Assembly (NCBI RefSeq): GCF_902459465.1
Contig: NC_047082.1
Span: forward strand, 1,984,001 to 2,048,000
DNA length: 64,000 nucleotides
Reading direction: 5' to 3'
Source of the DNA: Asterias rubens
Lineage: Eukaryota > Echinodermata > Asteroidea > Forcipulatida > Asteriidae
The notes under the pieces were generated by a model. It was not told where the DNA came from, ran no database searches, and saw nothing but the letters and a program-made list of their open reading frames with translations. The position numbers were made by a program, and so were the translations under genes. Below, in pieces: positions 62,976 to 64,000 of this stretch (the first letter of the stretch is position 1; each line of letters opens with the position of its first letter).

Positions 62976-64000
62976 CCACAACAACGCAAACTTAATGCCA
63001 ATTTTTTTGGGGGCGTACAGTCTATGTTGGGCCCAGACCACAAGTAAAAGCAGTATGAAGTCCTCTTTAAGTTTACGGTTCCCAACTCCCCGTGGCGAAG
63101 CCGTGCATTATTATTTTCTTATGTTGTAGGTGGGGCGGGGGTCAAGCGGAGGCTATACTTTAATATATCGAACCCCATGGGCGGGGGGGGGGGGTGGTTG
63201 CAAGAGGGCACAGGTTTACTCCTACCTAATAACTCTTCTTTCTACGAGTCCAACATTTGACACATGGTTTATGGCAACTTTGTTATTTCATTACAGTCAC
63301 CTTTTCCCCCCTGTGGATCGCGAGTTGTAATATCTTTCTGAAGTGGCTACTGGGCTTACCCGTGTCGTTGTTAAAGAGGGCACATACGCAGAAATTGTAG
63401 GTTGGTTAGTATAGTGCCGTGTTACATGAATAGATAGGCTTGTATAGGCTTTAAAATCTAGTGGCGTAACATGAAGGGGCGTGACAGCCCCCCCCCCCCC
63501 GCTCAGAACCCTTTCACCAACATGAGGTTAACCAAAATAATTACAACATATTTGCGCAAAACTTAATGGAATAGTTCGATACGCAAAATAACTCTCGAGG
63601 TGAGTACTTTTGGTATGCTTTTACCGCCACTGTGGACTCTAAATAAACCACACAAATTGCGTTGTTCTGAGACAAAAAGGGATGAAAACTCACCTGAAGT
63701 CTTCAGTGCGTGTAACATTAAGCCTACAGCTCAATACAGCGCACTATGAACTCCAATCTCCAAGCTAGCTGTCTCAAAAGAGTAGAGCTAGCTGGAGATC
63801 TTCATGTCCGCGTGTTGTGTGAGCGTACATTTTCCCCGTAACTAGGTGGTGCGCGCGCGTTCGGTTATGGTAACAGTAACGACAACCTTGTTGTCATAGA
63901 ATATCTGCATGCATTTAAAGTACAGTTCTCTATCAAGGGAAACGAAATACAACAACGAGAGAATTGGGTTCAATCTCTTGCCAATAATTCCCTTGTGACG

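Larger units (their letters stand above)
60740..64000. other. Upstream region of SLC44A1, no certain gene
   Basis: Holds the CRE cluster, an imperfect repeat pair containing TTTAGCCCGAGAGGT at about 61830-61920, the inverted copy of the double-palindrome repeat (62541-62975), and G/C homopolymers near 62506, 63184 and 63489. A frame of 112 codons at 61673 includes the imperfect repeat and has no domain. A possible minus-strand noncoding exon ends near 63690. Confidence 0.5.

Overview
This is eukaryotic, AT-rich genomic DNA with spliced genes, GT-AG introns, AATAAA poly(A) signals and many small repeat elements. The gene set includes an R-spondin with all five typical exons, a two-exon VIAAT, an SLC44A1-type choline transporter and a TMEM179-like gene. 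Together these suggest an invertebrate deuterostome. An echinoderm, perhaps a sea star, is my best guess, but this is an inference and no marker in the window settles it.

Layout. 1-9474: no gene recognised. 9475-16062 (+): R-spondin (RSPO), 5 exons, 277 aa. 16063-20558: its probable 3'UTR, then intergenic DNA ending in a small inverted-repeat element just upstream of the next gene. 20559-30914 (+): SLC32A1/VIAAT, the vesicular GABA/glycine transporter, 2 exons around an 8.8-kb intron, 512 aa. 32696-33687 (-): a bacterial-type PI-PLC X-domain protein, 2 exons, 304 aa. 36903-40604 (+): an SLC16-like monocarboxylate transporter, 6 exons, 472 aa, with a long CAA/CAG/CGG repeat in intron 2. 41307-42407: an internally deleted Tc1/mariner element. 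43846-47771 (-): a TMEM179-like four-TM protein, 5 exons, 193 aa. 49551-50498 (+): an unrecognised 315-aa coiled-coil protein ORF followed by a poly(A) signal. 51673-60739 (-): SLC44A1/CTL1, the choline transporter-like protein, 17 exons, 652 aa, with intron repeats and a cluster of CRE sites upstream. 60740-64000: upstream DNA with repeats and no certain gene.

The genes are not an operon and share no single pathway. RSPO acts in Wnt signalling. VIAAT, CTL1 and the SLC16-like protein are membrane transporters. The PI-PLC-like protein is a possible lipid enzyme. Their adjacency is ordinary animal gene neighbourhood as far as the sequence shows.

The most notable structures are: a 63-bp repeat (5 copies) that carries the splice acceptor of CTL1 exon 12; the in-frame (CAA)32(CAG)2(CGG)8(CAG)15 tract after SLC16-like exon 2; a GC-rich family built from alternating short palindromes, present as two inverted copies in and near CTL1; several families of small inverted-repeat (MITE-like) elements placed close to exons and promoters; and five perfect CREs upstream of CTL1. 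I found no convincing undescribed multi-gene system. Exon boundaries were derived by hand from reading frame, phase and splice consensus, and all phases close correctly in the six recognised genes.
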